Shown: positions 28,333 to 37,455, numbered from the stretch's first letter. The stretch: 64,000 bases of DNA from Mariniblastus sp. (GCA_022447605.1 JAKVBG010000001.1:338072-402071), one strand, 5' to 3'. The notes: generated from the letters alone by a model not told the origin. Numbers and translations: made by a program.

Positions 28333-29574
28333 TCAGTCGCTGAATTGCCTGATGATGATCGAGGCGTTATGGCCCCCAAAACCGAAACTGTTACTCATCA
28401 CAGTCCTGATTTCCCGTTCCTTCGGCTGATTGGGCGTATAATCGAGATCGCAATCCGGGTCGGGATCATCGAGATTGATCGTCGGTGGGACAATGTTGTT
28501 CAGAAGTGCCTTGAGCGAAAAGATCAGCTCCAGGCCGCCACTGGCACCGAGGGAGTGGCCAATCTGACTCTTGGTACTGGAAATGCTGACCTGGTGGGCA
28601 TGATCGCCAAATACGTTCTTCATGGCAATCGTCTCGGCAACATCCCCCAACGGCGTACTGGTACCGTGTGCGTTGATGTAATCCACCTCTTCCGGCGCAA
28701 TGCCCGCATCCTGCAAAGCCAGGCTCATGGCACGCGCTGCACCGGTTCCAGACGGGTCGGGAGAGGTAATATGACCGGCGTCACAAGTCGTGCCAAATCC
28801 GATCACTTCGCCCAGGATCTCAGCCCGGCGGGCCTTGGCGTGCTCCAGTTCTTCAAAAATCAGGATGCCGGCCCCTTCGCTCAACACGAACCCGTCCCGA
28901 CCACGGTCAAACGGGCGGCTGGCAGCACCCGGGTCGTCATTGCGAAGCGAGAGGGCGCGCATGTTTTGGAAGGCACTCACGCCGATTCGGGTTAAAGCAC
29001 ACTCCGCCCCTCCCGTGATCAACACCTCACATTCGCCCTTTCCGATCAGGCTCAGGGCATCCCCCATCGCATTGCCGGCACTGGCGCAGGCAGTGGCCAC
29101 CGAGTAGTTGGGACCCCGCAGGCGATGTTCAATCGCGATGTTGCCACCGCCCGCATTGAGCATCAACTTGGGAATCGTCAGCGGCGACACACGGCTGGGA
29201 CCTTTAATGATCAGGCGTTCCATCTGTTCGGAGATGGTGATCAGACCGCCAATCCCAGAACCGAGAAGGCAGCCATAACGGAGATTATCACCGGTCGTGA
29301 AATCGATACCAGATGATGCGACTGCCTGGTTGGCAGCCACCATGGCAAACTGGGAAAACCGATCAACTTTCTTGCAGGTTTTGGGATCGAGATACTGGGA
29401 GCCATCCCAGTCATAGACATCCCCGCCTATCTTGACCTTCAAATCTTCCGTCTCAATCAATCGAATCGCATGAACACCACTTTCACCGGCAAGAATACGG
29501 CTCCAGCAGTCTTCCACCTCGCAACTAAGTGAGCTTACGAGGCCCCACCCGGTAACAACGATTCGACGATTCAT
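28333..29574 (-). CDS. fabF: 3-oxoacyl-[ACP] synthase II (KAS II)
   Basis: A condensing enzyme of type II fatty acid synthesis that elongates acyl-ACP with malonyl-ACP. The Cys-His-His triad is visible: C163 in ATACASAGN, the histidine of NAHGTSTPLGD and that of KSQIGHSLGASG. The C-terminal SNSFGFGGHNASIII motif is also present. About 413 residues. The ATG at 29574 is preferred to a TTG six bases upstream. It lies 11 bp downstream of acpP, the standard acpP-fabF arrangement, and these genes follow fabG and fabD on the same strand. Confidence 0.97.
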   Translation of the reverse strand: MNRRIVVTGWGLVSSLSCEVEDCWSRILAGESGVHAIRLIETEDLKVKIGGDVYDWDGSQYLDPKTCKKVDRFSQFAMVAANQAVASSGIDFTTGDNLRYGCLLGSGIGGLITISEQMERLIIKGPSRVSPLTIPKLMLNAGGGNIAIEHRLRGPNYSVATACASAGNAMGDALSLIGKGECEVLITGGAECALTRIGVSAFQNMRALSLRNDDPGAASRPFDRGRDGFVLSEGAGILIFEELEHAKARRAEILGEVIGFGTTCDAGHITSPDPSGTGAARAMSLALQDAGIAPEEVDYINAHGTSTPLGDVAETIAMKNVFGDHAHQVSISSTKSQIGHSLGASGGLELIFSLKALLNNIVPPTINLDDPDPDCDLDYTPNQPKEREIRTVMSNSFGFGGHNASIIIRQFSD

Positions 29575-29585
29575 GACCAAACGAC

Positions 29586-29819
29586 TTAGTTACTGCTTTC
29601 GATATGGTTAATCGCTTCACCCACGGTTTGGATCTTTTCCGCGGCGTCATCCGGAATACTGATATCAAATTCTTCTTCCAGTTCCATGACCAGCTCTACC
29701 GTATCCAAAGAATCGGCCCCCAAGTCATTCACGAAATTGGACTCAGGCTTGATTTTGTCTTTATCCACACCGAGTTGTCCGGCAACAATTTCGATTACTT
29801 TTTCTTCGACCGACGACAT
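29586..29819 (-). CDS. acpP: Acyl carrier protein
   Basis: 77 residues, acidic, with the phosphopantetheine attachment serine S37 in [19 protein letters not shown]. It shuttles fatty acyl chains among Fab enzymes. A very good AAAGGAGG ribosome-binding site precedes the ATG. It is followed 11 bp downstream by fabF. Confidence 0.97.
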   Translation of the reverse strand: MSSVEEKVIEIVAGQLGVDKDKIKPESNFVNDLGADSLDTVELVMELEEEFDISIPDDAAEKIQTVGEAINHIESSN

Positions 29820-30012
29820 TGATCGGCCTCCTTTGTTAAATCATTGAAAGTACTTAGTTCAACTGCTTGTTTTACGTTTTTGCGGGGTCAGTGTAGTTCC
29901 CGCTGCCCCACAAAGATAGAGGATTACTGTCAAAAGGGTCAAGGCGTGAAACCGACTTTGCGGCGCCTCAAGCAGGGCTTTTTCTGGGATTTCTGCCGTT
30001 GCAGACCGAAAT

Positions 30013-30774
30013 CTAGCCGGTCATTCCGCCATCCACGGTCAAGACCTGCCCTGTCACGTAGGCAGCAGCGGGACTCGCTAAAAACAAAACACAGGCCGCC
30101 ACGTCGTCGGGAGTCCCCAATCGTCGAGCAGGAATGTTCTTTTTGACTTCCGACAGGATGGAATCACCCAGGGCATCCGTCATCTCGCTGGCAATGAAAC
30201 CGGGTGCCACAGCGTTCACGGTGACCTTTCGCTTGGCAAGCTCCTTGCTCAGACTTCTGGTCATCCCAATCATCCCTGCCTTGGAAGCCGAATAATTCGT
30301 CTGCCCCGCGTTCCCGATCAAACCGGAAACACTCGCAATGTTGATGATCCGCCCCGAGCGGGCTCGCATCATCACCTTGCTGGCCGCCCGGCAAAACAGG
30401 AAGGTCCCACGAAGATTGATATCGATCACTGCGTCCCACTGTTCATCCGACATGGCCGGCAACAGGTTGTCCCGGGTGATACCGGCGTTGTTGACCATGA
30501 TATCGAGGCGGCCCCAATCCTCCGCGACCTTACTCACAATTTCATCCACCGCTTCACTGTCACCCACATTGGCCGCCATCACCTCGGCGTCGCCACCTGC
30601 CTGCTTGATCGCCTCCACCGTATCCGCCAACTTTTCGGCGTTCCGGGCAACGCAAGCGACACGGGCACCGGCTCCGGCCAACGCAATGGCCATCGCTTTA
30701 CCCAGGCCTTGCGATGCCCCGGTTACGATAGCGGTCTGGTCAGTGAGGTCAACTTTCAGGGATTCCAAACTCAT
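30013..30774 (-). CDS. fabG: 3-oxoacyl-[ACP] reductase
   Basis: An NADPH-dependent short-chain dehydrogenase of fatty acid synthesis, 253 residues. The Rossmann glycine motif TGASQGLGKA (19-28), NNAGITRDNLL, the catalytic serine in INIASVSG, and Tyr/Lys in NYSASKAG are present, with the C-terminal YVTGQVLTVDGGMTG. FabG-specific patterns (ITRD, VAPGFIASEMTD) distinguish it from generic SDRs. It lies between fabD (51 bp upstream) and acpP (about 190 bp downstream, which may hold an internal promoter). Confidence 0.95.
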   Translation of the reverse strand: MSLESLKVDLTDQTAIVTGASQGLGKAMAIALAGAGARVACVARNAEKLADTVEAIKQAGGDAEVMAANVGDSEAVDEIVSKVAEDWGRLDIMVNNAGITRDNLLPAMSDEQWDAVIDINLRGTFLFCRAASKVMMRARSGRIINIASVSGLIGNAGQTNYSASKAGMIGMTRSLSKELAKRKVTVNAVAPGFIASEMTDALGDSILSEVKKNIPARRLGTPDDVAACVLFLASPAAAYVTGQVLTVDGGMTG

Positions 30775-30825
30775 TTCACTTCCTCAAAAAAACTGGGATC
30801 GACCATCACGGTCCGACTAACGGGA

Positions 30826-31737
30826 TTACTCGAGAACACCATGGCACGGCGTTCGGCGAGCAATGCGTTTCAGCAGTCCCCTCAACACCCGGCCATATCC
30901 AACTTCAAAAAATTCGTCAAATCCATCATCCAACAACTGTTGCATCGAATCGTGCCAGAGAACCGGGGAGCAAACCTGGCGAACCAACAACTCCCGAAAT
31001 TCTTCCGGCTCGGTGTGTGGCCGGGCATCGACATTGGAATAGACGGGAATGCGGCTCGGCTGGATTTCGACCGCCGACAGCGCCGACTCCAGCTTGGCCA
31101 CGGCTGACTCCATGATCGAGGTATGAAAGGCACCTGCCACGGCCAGCGGTATACTTTTCATGGCACCGGCGGCTTCAGCGACCGCCGCAACCTGTTGGCA
31201 TGATGCCTGGTGCCCGGAGACGGCCGTGTTCCCGGGGCAGAGCAGGTTCGCAATCTGAAGAATTTCATCTTCCTGGCGGGCCGAATCACAAACCTCGGCT
31301 ACCTGCTCCCGATCCAGACCGAGAACCGAAACCATACCACTGGCCGTTTCATCAGCGGCGGCCTGCATTGCCTCACCACGTTTCTGGACCAGTTTGAGCC
31401 CTTCTTCAAACGAGAAACCACCGGCAAAAGCAATCGCCGTGTACTCACCCAGGCTCAAGCCGGCGGCCGCCTGACAATCGTCCAGTAATTCGGGGGATTC
31501 CTCCCTTAATTTCTCCAGGGCCAGGAAGCTGGAGACATAAAGTGCCGGCTGGCTGACGACGGTTGAATTCAACCGCTCCTCAGGTCCCTCAAAGCAGATT
31601 TGGGCCAAGTCGTAGCCCAGCACGTCATTGGCCTGTTCCATCCGCTGCCGCGCAGCAGGTAATGCTTCACAGACCTCGCGGCACATGCCAACTTGCTGAG
31701 CGCCTTGACCGGGAAAAAGAAATGCGATCTTACCCAA
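30826..31737 (-). CDS. fabD: Malonyl-CoA:ACP transacylase
   Basis: 303 residues; transfers malonyl from CoA to ACP. It has FLFPGQGAQQVGM at the N-terminus, the nucleophile serine S95 in GLSLGEYTA, and the catalytic histidine H205 in AGAFHTSIM. The usual GHSLGE has Leu in place of His, which is tolerated in some bacterial FabDs. It is the first gene of the fab run, about 185 bp downstream of ruvB on the same strand. Confidence 0.95.
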   Translation of the reverse strand: MGKIAFLFPGQGAQQVGMCREVCEALPAARQRMEQANDVLGYDLAQICFEGPEERLNSTVVSQPALYVSSFLALEKLREESPELLDDCQAAAGLSLGEYTAIAFAGGFSFEEGLKLVQKRGEAMQAAADETASGMVSVLGLDREQVAEVCDSARQEDEILQIANLLCPGNTAVSGHQASCQQVAAVAEAAGAMKSIPLAVAGAFHTSIMESAVAKLESALSAVEIQPSRIPVYSNVDARPHTEPEEFRELLVRQVCSPVLWHDSMQQLLDDGFDEFFEVGYGRVLRGLLKRIARRTPCHGVLE

Positions 31738-31921
31738 TATAAATTTCCTTTTTCGATTTCAAACAGCGGCCAACGGGAACACCGAAAAATGGTAAAAGTC
31801 ACTTGAAAACGTGTCAACGGCAAGGTGCACCGATGGCTCGAATTGCGCTGAGTGTACTTCGTTCAGAACGATTAGGAAAGCCTTCCGGGTCCTGCGGCGG
31901 GCCCTCCTCCATGAGACCCTC

Positions 31922-32938
31922 TCAGGAATCGGAAAACAGACCTCCCCTGTCCCCTCCAGTGCCCAGGTGGGCATGAGCCTTGGCGGTCGCCACCCGTCCC
32001 CGCGGGGTACGGGTGATCAACTCGATGCGCAACAGGAATGGCTCAATCTCATCCACCAGCGTGTCGGCCGAAGCGTTCATGGTTGCCGCGATGGTCTCGG
32101 CTCCGGCTGGCCCCCCCATGCAAACCCGAATCAACGTCTCCAGGTATTTCAGGTCCTGCCGATCCAGTCCCAACTCATCAATTTGCGCCATCTGCAAGGC
32201 CGACTTGGCCACGTCCAGCGTGATGACCCCATCCGCCCGGCTCTGGGCATAGTCCCGGACCCAGCGGAGGCGGTTATTGGCGACACGGGGCGTATTGCGA
32301 CTCCGACTGGCGATTTCATACGCGGCTGGTTCATCAATTTCGACATTCAGCTTGGCAGCATTTTTAATGACGATCAGGGTCAATTCATCGAGCGTATAAA
32401 AATCGAGGTGTTCACGGATCTGAAAGCGGTCGCGCAACGGTCCCGTCAACATCCCCGCGCGGGTCGTGGCGCCGATCAGGGTAAACGGTTTGAGCGTCAC
32501 GTTATGGGTCCTGGCATGCAGTCCGTCACCAATAATCAGGTCAATCCTGAAGTCTTCCATGGCTGTGTACAGGTATTCCTCTACCGCCTTGGGAATCCGG
32601 TGGATCTCATCGATGAACAAGACCTGGTCGGATTGCAGGTTGGTCAGGCTGGGCACCAGGTCCTTGGGAGCCTTCAAGCTGGGACCCGCCAGAAATTCGA
32701 CCGGAACGTTCATCTCATTCGGAATGCAATGGGCAAAAGTCGTCTTGCCCAGGCCGGGCGGGCCATCAAACAGAATATGGCCCAGGACATCATTTCTCTT
32801 CTTGGCAGCCTCGATGGCAATCCTGAGCCGCTCAATGACCTTCCGCTGGCCGATCATCTCGCTCATCCGGGACGGACGCAACTTGGGATCATCGTCTTGG
32901 GGATTGGGATGATTGGAAAGGATCTTTTCTCGTGACAT
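31922..32938 (-). CDS. ruvB: Holliday junction branch migration helicase RuvB
   Basis: An AAA+ motor that drives branch migration with RuvA, 338 residues. Walker A GPPGLGKTTFAH (59-70), Walker B VLFIDEIHR, sensor GATTRAGMLTGPLRDRF with the arginine finger region, and the C-terminal winged helix ending RTPRGRVAT are all visible. ruvA and ruvC are not adjacent in this window. Confidence 0.97.
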   Translation of the reverse strand: MSREKILSNHPNPQDDDPKLRPSRMSEMIGQRKVIERLRIAIEAAKKRNDVLGHILFDGPPGLGKTTFAHCIPNEMNVPVEFLAGPSLKAPKDLVPSLTNLQSDQVLFIDEIHRIPKAVEEYLYTAMEDFRIDLIIGDGLHARTHNVTLKPFTLIGATTRAGMLTGPLRDRFQIREHLDFYTLDELTLIVIKNAAKLNVEIDEPAAYEIASRSRNTPRVANNRLRWVRDYAQSRADGVITLDVAKSALQMAQIDELGLDRQDLKYLETLIRVCMGGPAGAETIAATMNASADTLVDEIEPFLLRIELITRTPRGRVATAKAHAHLGTGGDRGGLFSDS

Positions 32939-33194
32939 GACCTGGCACTTTGCGGTTCATCGTTTTCCAAACTATAGCAGAGAGCATCTGGCTTCGCCTA
33001 CCTCCATCGAGACAGTGGTTGACGATGAAGAAACCGGTAATTTTTGACAAGCTGTACAAAAAACGGGGGACGGCCTCGAATTCCAAGCCGGATTCCAACA
33101 GAATGGTTAGATTGTCGTTGCCACCTGCTGGTGGGTCACCCTTCACCACTTGCTGTCAAATTTCGGGTAAAAAGCCTCAACCGGTAGAAACAGA

Positions 33195-34040
33195 ATGGCC
33201 AAGTCCAAAACCCGAGTCTCTTCCCTTGCCAAGCTGCTGGAAGGTGCCCCCGCGCTGGTTTACGTGTTGAACCTGGAATTCGAGATCCAGTACGCCAGCA
33301 AGGCCTGTGCCGAGTGGGTCGGACTCGAATTGGACCAGCTCGTGGGGCAACGCTGTGTCTACACTTCCAGCGAACTTGACAATGAAACCAGGAATCGCCT
33401 CCGCGGTCTTTGCCCACCCCCCGCCATACAAACCGAACGGTCGATCCAGGCAACCATATTTTCTCAGGACCAGGACAAGCTTCGTTACCGAAAGGTCCAT
33501 TTCACACGACTGGACAATCATGGGCCGGAATCCACGGGCCTGATCATCGCCATTGCCGAAGCATCTGACCAGCCAGCCGGCGAACGAGCGGGCAACCAGG
33601 ACTATCAGGACCTGCATGTTCAATTGATGACGCTGTATCGAGAACTGAATGCAAACTGCAAACTGGACCAACTGGTCGGCTCTTCGCCGGCAGCAAAGCG
33701 AATGCAGCGCCAGGCGAGGGTCGCCATCGAATGTCAGAGCGATCTGCTGATCGTGGGTCCGCCGGGGACAGGCAAAGCCCACCTGGCCCAGACCATTTTC
33801 CATGAAAGAACAGAACCGGACGATCAGCTGGTCACCCTGCAGGGAGCCCTCATCGACCGGGAAATGCTGCAAACGAAAATCAAGGAATGGGTCTATGAAC
33901 AAAGAGACCGGACCGGGAAAGACTGGCTGCTGATTCTGGATGTCGATCAACTGGACCTGGCAGCCCAACAGAACTTTACGGCTTCACACAGATCCCCGAA
34001 TTTCGTTTACGAATCATGGCAACCGCTTCCCGTTGCCTGA
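33195..34040 (+). CDS. N-terminal part of a frame-broken sigma-54-activator-like protein (PAS + degenerate AAA+)
   Basis: 281 residues before a premature stop. Residues 10-125 look like a PAS domain (LLEGAPALVYVLNLEFEIQYASKACAEWVG). From 155 there is an AAA+ domain with LVGSSPAAKRMQRQAR and Walker A GPPGTGKAHLA (188-198), where the usual Ser/Thr/Glu after Lys is Ala, and a weak Walker B LLILDVDQLD. No GAFTGA loop is present. After about position 33971 the correct continuation (ELYGFTQIPEFRLRIMATAS) is in the -1 frame, so the last 23 residues here are frameshifted. It belongs with the next entry; either a real mutation or an assembly error. Confidence 0.7.
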   Translation: MAKSKTRVSSLAKLLEGAPALVYVLNLEFEIQYASKACAEWVGLELDQLVGQRCVYTSSELDNETRNRLRGLCPPPAIQTERSIQATIFSQDQDKLRYRKVHFTRLDNHGPESTGLIIAIAEASDQPAGERAGNQDYQDLHVQLMTLYRELNANCKLDQLVGSSPAAKRMQRQARVAIECQSDLLIVGPPGTGKAHLAQTIFHERTEPDDQLVTLQGALIDREMLQTKIKEWVYEQRDRTGKDWLLILDVDQLDLAAQQNFTASHRSPNFVYESWQPLPVA

Positions 34041-34618
34041 TCGAAATGGCAGAGCAGCAGGATTACCGTGCCGAACTGGCGTACTACCTCAGCCCGCTGG
34101 TCATCCAAACGGTCGCCCTGAGCGATCGCATGGAAGATCTACCCATGCTCACCCAAGCCTTCATCGAAGAGGTAAACCGCCAGGAAGCAAGACAACTTGA
34201 AGGCTGCTCCCAATCGGCGCTGGAGTTGTTGGCCCAGTGCCGCTGGCACGGAAACCTTGATCAACTCAAGGAAGCTGTTCTGGTAGCCTGTCAAAATTCC
34301 AGCGGTCCCCGGGTCGAGGCGGCCGATTTTTCCGATTCGGTCCAGCGCGGCGCCCGGGCAACTCGTTACGAATCAACCCACCCAAGTGAAATCGACCTGG
34401 TTGCCTACGTCGAATCGATCGAGAAAGACCTGATTGCAAGGGCGCTCCAACAGGGGCAACAGAACAAGAGTAAGGCGGCCAAGCTGCTGGGGATCAACCG
34501 GGCCAAACTACTCCGCCGGATCGCCCATTTCGGCCTGGGGGCGCAGGAAGAACAGGATGAACAACTGGATTCAACTGCATTTCGTGAGGCCAACGACGAA
34601 CACGGGGCGGAATCATGA
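34016..34618 (+). CDS. C-terminal part of the same activator-like protein (AAA+ lid and Fis-type HTH)
   Basis: 200 residues from an internal ATG; the homologous frame extends upstream to about 33971. FRLRIMATASRCLIEMAEQQDYRAELAYYLSPLVIQTVALSDRMEDLPML, read from before the ATG, parallels the sensor-I-to-lid part of NtrC-type activators. Residues 142-175 (LIARALQQGQQNKSKAAKLLGINRAKLLRRIAHFGL) form a Fis-type helix-turn-helix. Restoring one base joins it to the upstream fragment as a protein of about 474 residues. Its stop overlaps the start of the next gene (ATGA). DNA-binding is likely; sigma-54 activation is unlikely without GAFTGA. Confidence 0.7.
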   Translation: MATASRCLIEMAEQQDYRAELAYYLSPLVIQTVALSDRMEDLPMLTQAFIEEVNRQEARQLEGCSQSALELLAQCRWHGNLDQLKEAVLVACQNSSGPRVEAADFSDSVQRGARATRYESTHPSEIDLVAYVESIEKDLIARALQQGQQNKSKAAKLLGINRAKLLRRIAHFGLGAQEEQDEQLDSTAFREANDEHGAES

Positions 34619-35079
34619 AACGCACCCGCTACGAGCAGGAACCATCCGTGTTGGTCTTGGAATCGACAGGTAAATGGGAAACGGCCATCAAACAGGTGCA
34701 GCCAGATATTCGGGTGCAACCGGTTGCCGACCTCGAGACATTGGCCAACGGGATCAGGCGACAAGCGGGCGTGCTGGCCATCATAGAAATCGATACCGAA
34801 CTGCCGCAGATGATCGATCGCCTGAAATTTGTCGGATTCCATGCCAGCCACCCGCTTCATCCATGTTTTATCGGGGTAGTAGACGATAGACTGTCTGGCC
34901 TCAGCAAAGAGATCTGCCAGTTCGGTTTTTGCGAGGTTCTGGACAATCTATTTCAGGCAAACCGACTCGTGAAATTGCTTGACCAGTCTCGGAGATCGAT
35001 CGATCGACCGTTCTCCCAAATTGAGCGACGGGTTCAGGGTGGATTACCTTGGGCGCCGGTCAATCTATCAACGGAATAA
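34615..35079 (+). CDS. Receiver-like protein without phosphoacceptor, unknown function
   Basis: 154 residues. The start overlaps the stop of the activator-like gene, so the two are translationally coupled. The alternating beta/alpha pattern (SVLVLES, VLAIIEID, PCFIGVVDD and a final helix NRLVKLLDQS) suggests a degenerate response-regulator receiver fold, but the conserved acidic pocket and phosphoacceptor Asp are not convincing. It may act as a partner of the upstream protein. A 25-bp gap separates it from mrp. Confidence 0.5.
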   Translation: MKRTRYEQEPSVLVLESTGKWETAIKQVQPDIRVQPVADLETLANGIRRQAGVLAIIEIDTELPQMIDRLKFVGFHASHPLHPCFIGVVDDRLSGLSKEICQFGFCEVLDNLFQANRLVKLLDQSRRSIDRPFSQIERRVQGGLPWAPVNLSTE

Positions 35080-35104
35080 ACAATAACTGAAGTGAATCGA
35101 CATA

Positions 35105-36184
35105 ATGAACACGAATCAAGATCTTGAACAACTCGTGATGACGGCACTGGAGCAGATCAGAGACCCCGAGACGGGCCGCCCCATTACCAAGTCAAAACAG
35201 GTTTACGGAATCGAAGAAAAAGATGGATCCGTGCATGTAAAAATTGGCCTCACCAGCTTTGCAGCCCCGTTGAAATCGGATTTTCAACAGGCCATCACGG
35301 AGGCCGTTCAGAAAGTCTGCCCGGACCGGGAAATCACGGTCTCGATCGCTCACCATGATCGGCCCGCACAGCCGATCGGAACGGTCGGCTTGACCGCCAA
35401 GGCGGTGATCGCCGTCGGCTCGGGAAAAGGAGGGGTTGGCAAGAGCACTTCGGCCACATGCCTGGCCATGGCACTGCAGCGGGCCGGATGCCAGGTCGGC
35501 CTGCTGGACGCCGACGTTTACGGTCCCAGCATTCCCCACATGACGGGCGTCCGCGGCCAAGTCACCAAGGTCGACGACAAGATCGGACCACTCGACTTCA
35601 ACGGAATGCCCGTGATGAGTATCGGCTTCATGGTCCCCCCGGACGAGGCCATTATCTGGCGCGGCCCCATGTTGCACTCGGCCGTTACGACGTTTGTGCG
35701 CGACGTCGCGTGGGGCAACCTGGATTACCTGATCATCGATATGCCGCCCGGGACCGGGGACGTGGCACTTTCTCTTTCCCAACTCCTGCCGATCACCGGC
35801 GCAGTCGTTGTCTGTACTCCCCAAGAGGTTGCACTGATCGATGCGATTAAGGCCGTGGCCATGTTTCAGAAGGTCAACATCCCGATCGCCGGAATGATCG
35901 AGAACATGAGCAGTTTCATCTGCCCCGATAACGGCAAACGTTACGAGATATTTGGCCGGGGCGGCGCCCGGGTCTACGCCGAGCAGGCAAAGCTCCCTTT
36001 CCTGGGGGATATTCCGATCAACATCCAGATGCGGCAACGGGGAGACGAGGGCGCCATGGGAGCAAACTTCGATGACCCCGACATTGCCCCCTACCTGGAA
36101 AAAATAGCCCACCAACTCAGTCGGCAACTCGCCCGAAATGCGGCAGAGAAACCAGCCCAGGCCCAGCTGCCCGTGCTCGGTTAA
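35105..36184 (+). CDS. mrp: Mrp/ApbC-family Fe-S cluster carrier ATPase
   Basis: 359 residues. An N-terminal MIP18/DUF59 domain (about 1-85) is followed by a deviant Walker A GSGKGGVGKST (105-115), LLDADVYGPSIPHM, IIDMPPGTGD and IENMSSFICPDNGKRYEIFG. The family assembles or transfers Fe-S clusters. The usual CxxC near the C-terminus (CPHC) is reduced to a single Cys (CPDN), so the cluster site may differ. It is the last gene of a run with the activator-like and receiver-like genes and is followed by a terminator hairpin. Confidence 0.93.
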   Translation: MNTNQDLEQLVMTALEQIRDPETGRPITKSKQVYGIEEKDGSVHVKIGLTSFAAPLKSDFQQAITEAVQKVCPDREITVSIAHHDRPAQPIGTVGLTAKAVIAVGSGKGGVGKSTSATCLAMALQRAGCQVGLLDADVYGPSIPHMTGVRGQVTKVDDKIGPLDFNGMPVMSIGFMVPPDEAIIWRGPMLHSAVTTFVRDVAWGNLDYLIIDMPPGTGDVALSLSQLLPITGAVVVCTPQEVALIDAIKAVAMFQKVNIPIAGMIENMSSFICPDNGKRYEIFGRGGARVYAEQAKLPFLGDIPINIQMRQRGDEGAMGANFDDPDIAPYLEKIAHQLSRQLARNAAEKPAQAQLPVLG

Positions 36185-36245
36185 TCAGAGCAACCGCTGG
36201 ATAGCCGGCAACGAACAACGGCAAAAAGCCATAGCGCAAAAATCT

Positions 36246-36272
36246 AGGGTCACCAAATGGTGACCCTTTCTC
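36246..36272. terminator. Intrinsic terminator between mrp and the histone-like gene
   Basis: AGGGTCACC and GGTGACCCT form a perfect 9-bp stem with an AAAT loop. On the plus strand a TTCTCGTTGTTTC tail follows. On the minus strand AGATTTTTG follows, so the hairpin probably works in both directions for the convergent genes. Confidence 0.82.
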
Positions 36273-36294
36273 GTTGTTTCGTTAGAGCAAGCAA

Positions 36295-36567
36295 TTACTT
36301 CTTGCGCTTAGCCTTCTTCTTAGCTGGCTTTCGCTTGGCTACTTTTTTCTTAGCTTTTTTCTTAGCAGGTTTTTTCTTAGCTGGCTTCTTTTTGCCTGCT
36401 TTTTTCTTAGCTTTTTTCTTAGCTTTTTTCTTTGTAGCTTTTTTCTTAGTAGCTTTTTTCTTCTTAGTAGCTTTCTTCTTCTTCTTAGCTACTTTTTTCT
36501 TAGCTCCTTTTTTCTTAGCTACGCGCTTCTTAGCCTTTTTCTTGGCTGCTTTTTTTTTCTTGGCCAC
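36295..36567 (-). CDS. Histone H1-like Lys/Ala-rich DNA-binding protein
   Basis: 90 residues, almost entirely Lys, Ala, Pro, Thr and Arg in AKKK, TKKK and AKKKP repeats with an extremely basic charge. The GTG at 36567 has GGAGG eight bases upstream, giving a start directly before VAKKKKAAKKK; the longer frame to 36609 is not needed. It resembles the C-terminal tail of eukaryotic H1 and bacterial Hc1/AlgP-type proteins, and probably binds and compacts nucleoid DNA. Repeated TTTTTTCTTAGC-like units make the gene prone to slippage and assembly error. Planctomycetes often carry such proteins, fitting their condensed nucleoids. Confidence 0.85.
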   Translation of the reverse strand: MAKKKKAAKKKAKKRVAKKKGAKKKVAKKKKKATKKKKATKKKATKKKAKKKAKKKAGKKKPAKKKPAKKKAKKKVAKRKPAKKKAKRKK

Positions 36568-37455
36568 AGATACGTCCTCCGTAAATAGCCTTTGGGAACT
36601 CCCTCTCAAGCTTTACTTCAACCTTCGAGTCAGTCCTCCAACCAGAAAGATTAAACGTTCAATCATTGGATTACCTCGTTGAATCCACTTGAGAGTAGTT
36701 TCGACCAAAGGCGTTCTACTCTCCAACGAATTCGTTGAAAGTTTTCCAACGGCTAAGTTTTAGAGAACTGAAATTTTTTTTCAATATTGTTTTGCCGATT
36801 TTTACCTCATCTCAACCTTCCAATCGGAAACAAACCGCCCTCGAAAATCAAAAAGCCCGGACATGCCCCATGAAAAAGACAAAATCTCACTAAAAAACCG
36901 GGGATATTTAACTGCAACGGATTGCTAATCGAAAACAGCTGATTCCGATCACGATAAAAACGTACAGAAGGCTTGGCGATGAAACCGTTTCTACACGAAA
37001 TGCCCGTTTTCCAGTCGGTCCAGGTGTTGAAGGGTGAATCTGTACGGCCTGTCTGGCAGCTTGAATGGGCAAAAAACAAAACAATTACATAGGTTTTTGG
37101 CAGGACCTTTTTTTTTCACCCCTTTTTTCACCATCAATCTGAGGTGCCCACTTCCCGATCGGCATTCCGAATCCGAATCGCCTCGGCGGATGGGATTCAG
37201 AGTCGTTGCATGGAAAGCAAAACAAAAAACGTACCGGCAAACCAATCGCAACAACCTTTTTTTGCTCTTGCTTCGCCCCGAATGGGTTTCGAAACAGACT
37301 CGGCAACGAAAACTCTTTTCACTTGATAATGAATGCCAAAAAAAATCCATTTTTTTTGTTTTTTTTCACATCGGGAATACTTGCCTGGCATCTTCAACCG
37401 ATATTTCAATTGAATTCAGTCAGAAAAAAAGTTTCTCCTTCTCTTCTGCTTTGGC
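36568..37455. other. AT-rich low-complexity stretch without recognised genes
   Basis: About 890 bp upstream of the histone-like gene and downstream of the site-2 protease gene. It is noticeably more AT-rich than its surroundings, with T-runs of 8 or so around 37109 and 37350 and several A-runs. Overlapping short frames on both strands give no recognisable protein. It presumably contains the histone-like gene promoter close to 36570-36780. I see no tRNA or structured RNA that I could name. Confidence 0.5.
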
